A stretch of 64,000 nucleotides of DNA, from contig CBDFGK010000003.1 of NCBI GenBank assembly GCA_965247075.1, positions 124,001 through 188,000 on the forward strand, written 5' to 3'. Positions 61,538-64,000 of this stretch are shown here, one piece after another; position 1 is the stretch's first letter; each line of letters opens with the position of its first letter. The position numbers and the translations under genes were made by a program. The notes beneath the pieces were generated by a model. The model was not told the DNA's origin. It made no database searches and was given only the letters and a program-made list of their open reading frames with translations. Origin of the DNA: CBDFGK01 sp965247075 (lineage in GTDB: Bacteria > Pseudomonadota > Gammaproteobacteria > Pseudomonadales > Halieaceae).

Positions 61538-61913
61538 CTAAATAGACAATCCGCGCTTCACATTCCAGCCCCGGTGCCGGTTGCGATAGCGGTCCACCAG
61601 GCCCATGACCTCGTCGACCGGGGCGCGGCGGTGCGATACCTGCGATAACCGTTTGTCGATGAGGCCATCGGGGCCCTCGTCCTCATATCGATCGATGTAG
61701 CGACGAAATGTCCGGGCACAGACACCCAGCAATAGCGCCGCTTCCTCCTGGGTCAGACGACTCTCCGCCGGCCCCCCATAAAACTTCCTCGAATCTCATC
61801 AGTCGAGTCTCCTGTAGCCACTCTGTCCGTCTCATAAGCACCCCTCCTCGGGGCACTATGAGAACCGGACAGATCATGTGCTACAAGACCGGACAGTTTA
61901 TGTGTTACTAACA
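61538..61913 (-). mobile_element. Right-end fragment of the ISNCY-type element (third copy)
   Basis: The last 57 bases (61857-61913) match 16778-16834 and 19924-19980. Inside are the transposase N-terminal pieces MRRTEWLQETRLMRFEE, the helix-turn-helix with LGVCARTFRRYIDRYEDEGP and LIDKRLSQVSHRRAPVDEVM in broken frames. The catalytic part and left end are missing; the fragment stops at about 61538 after WNVKRGLSI. It supplies the piece that is deleted in the 16 kb copy. The DUF262 gene begins about 100 bases outside this end. Confidence 0.8.
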
Positions 61914-62015
61914 TTTCACATAGAGACCTCTGACCCGCATTATGAAGTGTAGTATAATTGACAAGAGCAACCCGAATTGTTCCATACAGGAGCCTTGGCT
62001 AACGAGGATGTAACG

Positions 62016-63122
62016 ATGACACAAACATCCACAGAAGCTGAAGCGATGATGGAGACAAAAGAGGAGGAAATCGAAGGTCTGGGAGAAGATCAGTCTTCCT
62101 CCTGGGGCGACTACCCCATCGACGCGCTGCTGATTCGAAACGAGGCCCGCACGGTGCATGATGTATTGCGCCGAATCGATAGTGGCTCGTTTGTCATGGC
62201 CCCTGATTTTCAGCGCGACTTCGTCTGGACCAAGGATAAACAGAGCAGGCTCATTGAGTCCGTCGTGATGAGGATTCCGTTGCCCGTCCTTTACCTTGCG
62301 GAAGATGATCAGGGGCGAACGGTGGTCGTTGATGGATTGCAACGCTTGACCACCTTCCAACGCTTCGTGAATAACGAACTTCGGCTTCAACTTCCCGACC
62401 GAACGGCATTGGACCATAAAAAATTTCAAGATCTGCCACCCAAACTTCAAAATCGCATTGAAGACTGCAGTCTTATTCTCTACATCATTGATCAAAAGGC
62501 TCCTGAGCAAGCCCGACTGGACATTTTTGAACGGGTGAACGGGGGCGAGCCCCTGACCCGGCAGCAGATGCGCAACTGTCTGTTTATGGGCGAGGCGACT
62601 CGATTTCTGAAAAACGAATCAAAAACTGACATCTTTCTGAAGGCAACTGGCAGAAGCTTGAGAACTAAGACCATGAGGGACCGTGAATTCGTCAATCGGT
62701 TCTGCGCCTTCCAGCTTCTACCCATCGACGACTACCGGGATATGGATGAATTTCTCGCGAACAGTCTCAGAAAAATAAACCACGAGCCGAAATTGTGCAA
62801 TAGACTGTCTTCTCAGTTCAGGATCACTCTCGAAAACAACTTCTATTTGTTCGGCAAGCACGCTTTCCGTAAACATTCTCAGGAACAGGATGGACGAAAT
62901 ATACTCAATGCCTCCCTTTGGGATATCATGTCCACGGGGCTTTCCCGATATCCACAGGAAGTTGTCAAAGAGCGTTCCGCAGACGTGAAAGATGCCTTCT
63001 ATCAACTGTTGAAAAATAACGATTTCATGGACTCCATCACCTACAGTCCCAACAGCACAAAGCCGGTAAAGTGTCGATTCTCCATGGCCAAAGCAATGTT
63101 CGATGAGGTGTTCGATGCTTAA
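62016..63122 (+). CDS. DUF262 domain protein (ParB/GmrS-like)
   Basis: 368 residues from the ATG at 62016, preceded by ACGAGGA; an upstream start at 61977 is possible. The DUF262 core is VHDVLRRIDSGSFVMAPDFQ, RDFVWTKDKQSRLIESVVMR, IPLPVLYLAEDDQGRTVVVD and GLQRLTTFQRF, with the D-G-x-Q-R motif that forms the nucleotide-using site in this ParB-like fold. Relatives such as GmrS/BrxU are nucleases or nucleotide-dependent regulators of defence. Its stop overlaps the ATPase start by 5 or more bases, so the two form an operon. Confidence 0.85.
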   Translation: MTQTSTEAEAMMETKEEEIEGLGEDQSSSWGDYPIDALLIRNEARTVHDVLRRIDSGSFVMAPDFQRDFVWTKDKQSRLIESVVMRIPLPVLYLAEDDQGRTVVVDGLQRLTTFQRFVNNELRLQLPDRTALDHKKFQDLPPKLQNRIEDCSLILYIIDQKAPEQARLDIFERVNGGEPLTRQQMRNCLFMGEATRFLKNESKTDIFLKATGRSLRTKTMRDREFVNRFCAFQLLPIDDYRDMDEFLANSLRKINHEPKLCNRLSSQFRITLENNFYLFGKHAFRKHSQEQDGRNILNASLWDIMSTGLSRYPQEVVKERSADVKDAFYQLLKNNDFMDSITYSPNSTKPVKCRFSMAKAMFDEVFDA

Positions 63123-64000
63123 TCGGCTTGATTTGAGCTGCTTCAAGTGTTTCGAACAGTTGTGCCTGCCTCTGGCGCCATTGACCCTGCTTACCGGCTT
63201 CAATGCATCCGGAAAATCCTCGGTTTTGCAGGCGCTGGTGCTGCTACACCAGACCATGCGTGAACATGAATGGTCCACCCGGCTTGCGCTTAACGGTGCG
63301 GGTGTCCGGCTGGGCGCCATGCCGGATGTGGTTGACGAAGAGTTCGGGCGAGGCGGTTTCGATATCCTGCTGGCAGACGACAAGGATATTTGCGAATGGG
63401 CTTTCGAAGGCGACCGACGCGACATGTCAATGAAGGTCCGGCGTGTCTCCGTCAATGGCCGAACGGTGGAAGCGCCACCTGAGTTGAGATATCTGCTCCC
63501 ACCCGACGAGGAGTCGGCCCAGCCTCTCGCCAGACGGCTTCGAGGTTTGACCTATATAACCGCCGAGAGAGTCTCTCCTCAGGATACCTATGCCCTTGAA
63601 GATCGATATGACGTAACAGCCGTCGGCCCCAGGGGGGAACATGCGGTAAGCCTGTTGCATTGGGGCCAAGATAAGCCCGTACTAGCGGAGCTTGCCCTGC
63701 CGGAGATTTCTTCTCCCGATCGCTTCATGCAGGTGGAGGGGCGGATGCGCAAGTTCTTCCCTGGTTGCAGGTTGGAAGTGCGGTTGGCGCCGCGAGCGAC
63801 CACCGCAATGCTGGGCATACGCACATCGGACAGCACCGAATTCCATCGCCCAACCCACACCGGGTTCGGGCTGACTCAATGCTTGCCGATTATTGTGGCC
63901 GCCCTTTCCGTCGCCAGGGGCGACATCGTGCTGATTGAAAATCCGGAAGTACATCTTCACCCTGCCGGCCAAGCGTTGATGGGGCAGTTTATGGCCGATA
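63116..64000 (+). CDS. AAA family ATPase, DUF3696-type (cut by window edge)
   Basis: 295 open codons from the ATG at 63116 (MLNRLDLSCFKCFEQLCLPL) to the edge. Walker A is LLTGFNASGKSSVLQALVLL at about 24-43. RLRGLTYITAERVSPQDTYA and the signature-like HTGFGLTQCLPIIVAALSVA lead to a Walker B-like DIVLIENPEVHLHP near 276-289. These are the features of DUF3696 ATPases. The start lies in the last codons of the DUF262 gene. The C-terminus with the DUF3696 tail is outside the window. Confidence 0.85.

Noticed and set aside
1..64000. CRISPR array or rRNA operon
   Set aside because: No regularly spaced direct repeats and no rRNA-like conserved stretches were seen on either strand.

Overview
The window looks like a chromosomal segment of a gammaproteobacterium. 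Several blocks are of the kind seen in pseudomonads and marine relatives: aceE; a nadA / M48 protease / TusA-like / AI-2E transporter block (I recall a similar order around PA1004-PA1007 of Pseudomonas aeruginosa); metG; a complete rsxABCDGE (Rnf) operon; and rimI. Backbone genes are moderately GC-rich. Several inserted stretches are clearly AT-rich, notably about 16.8-19.9 kb, 42.8-45 kb and 45.7-51.8 kb. The genus cannot be named from this alone.

Layout. 1-9.2 kb is core metabolism: the aceE 5' part, an M16 protease, an AI-2E family permease, a TusA-like protein, an M48 protease, nadA and a crotonase. 9.4-11.8 kb is a graveyard: a decayed GGDEF-EAL gene, two transposase relics and a broken brnT beside an intact brnA. 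metG (11.9-13.9) and a DUF4143 ATPase follow. 15.9-20.0 kb is an insertion delimited by ends of one ISNCY-type element. It carries an ApaLI-like restriction-modification pair, then a three-helix membrane protein and a TIR-like (DUF1863, ThsB-like) gene whose frame breaks at a run of seven A. 20.1-25.2 kb is the rsx operon. 25.2-26.7 kb holds rimI and two poorly known neighbours.

26.7-56.7 kb is a large cell-surface glycan region. It has family 2 glycosyltransferases, sulfotransferases, methyltransferases, two 2OG-Fe(II) oxygenases, a UbiA-type prenyltransferase, a GtrA protein, a flavin oxidoreductase, an epimerase, two MBOAT O-acyltransferases each with an SGNH-like partner, and a large integral-membrane protein. 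It is interrupted at 44-50 kb by toxin relics, an ATPase plus DUF4276 pair (possible defence), an IS4-derived miniature element and a complete insertion sequence. One glycosyltransferase at 50-51 kb is split by an eight-base G tract, as in phase-variable surface genes.

56.8-64 kb is a toxin/defence island: a Phd/VapC pair with a palindromic operator, an IS4 relic, a HEPN/MNT pair, hipBA, duplicated hip fragments, another end of the ISNCY element, and a DUF262 plus AAA ATPase pair cut by the window edge. Three to four candidate defence modules lie beside IS ends. The most interesting are the membrane/TIR-like pair in the 15.9-20 kb unit, the DUF262/ATPase pair next to an identical IS end, and the G-tract glycosyltransferase.
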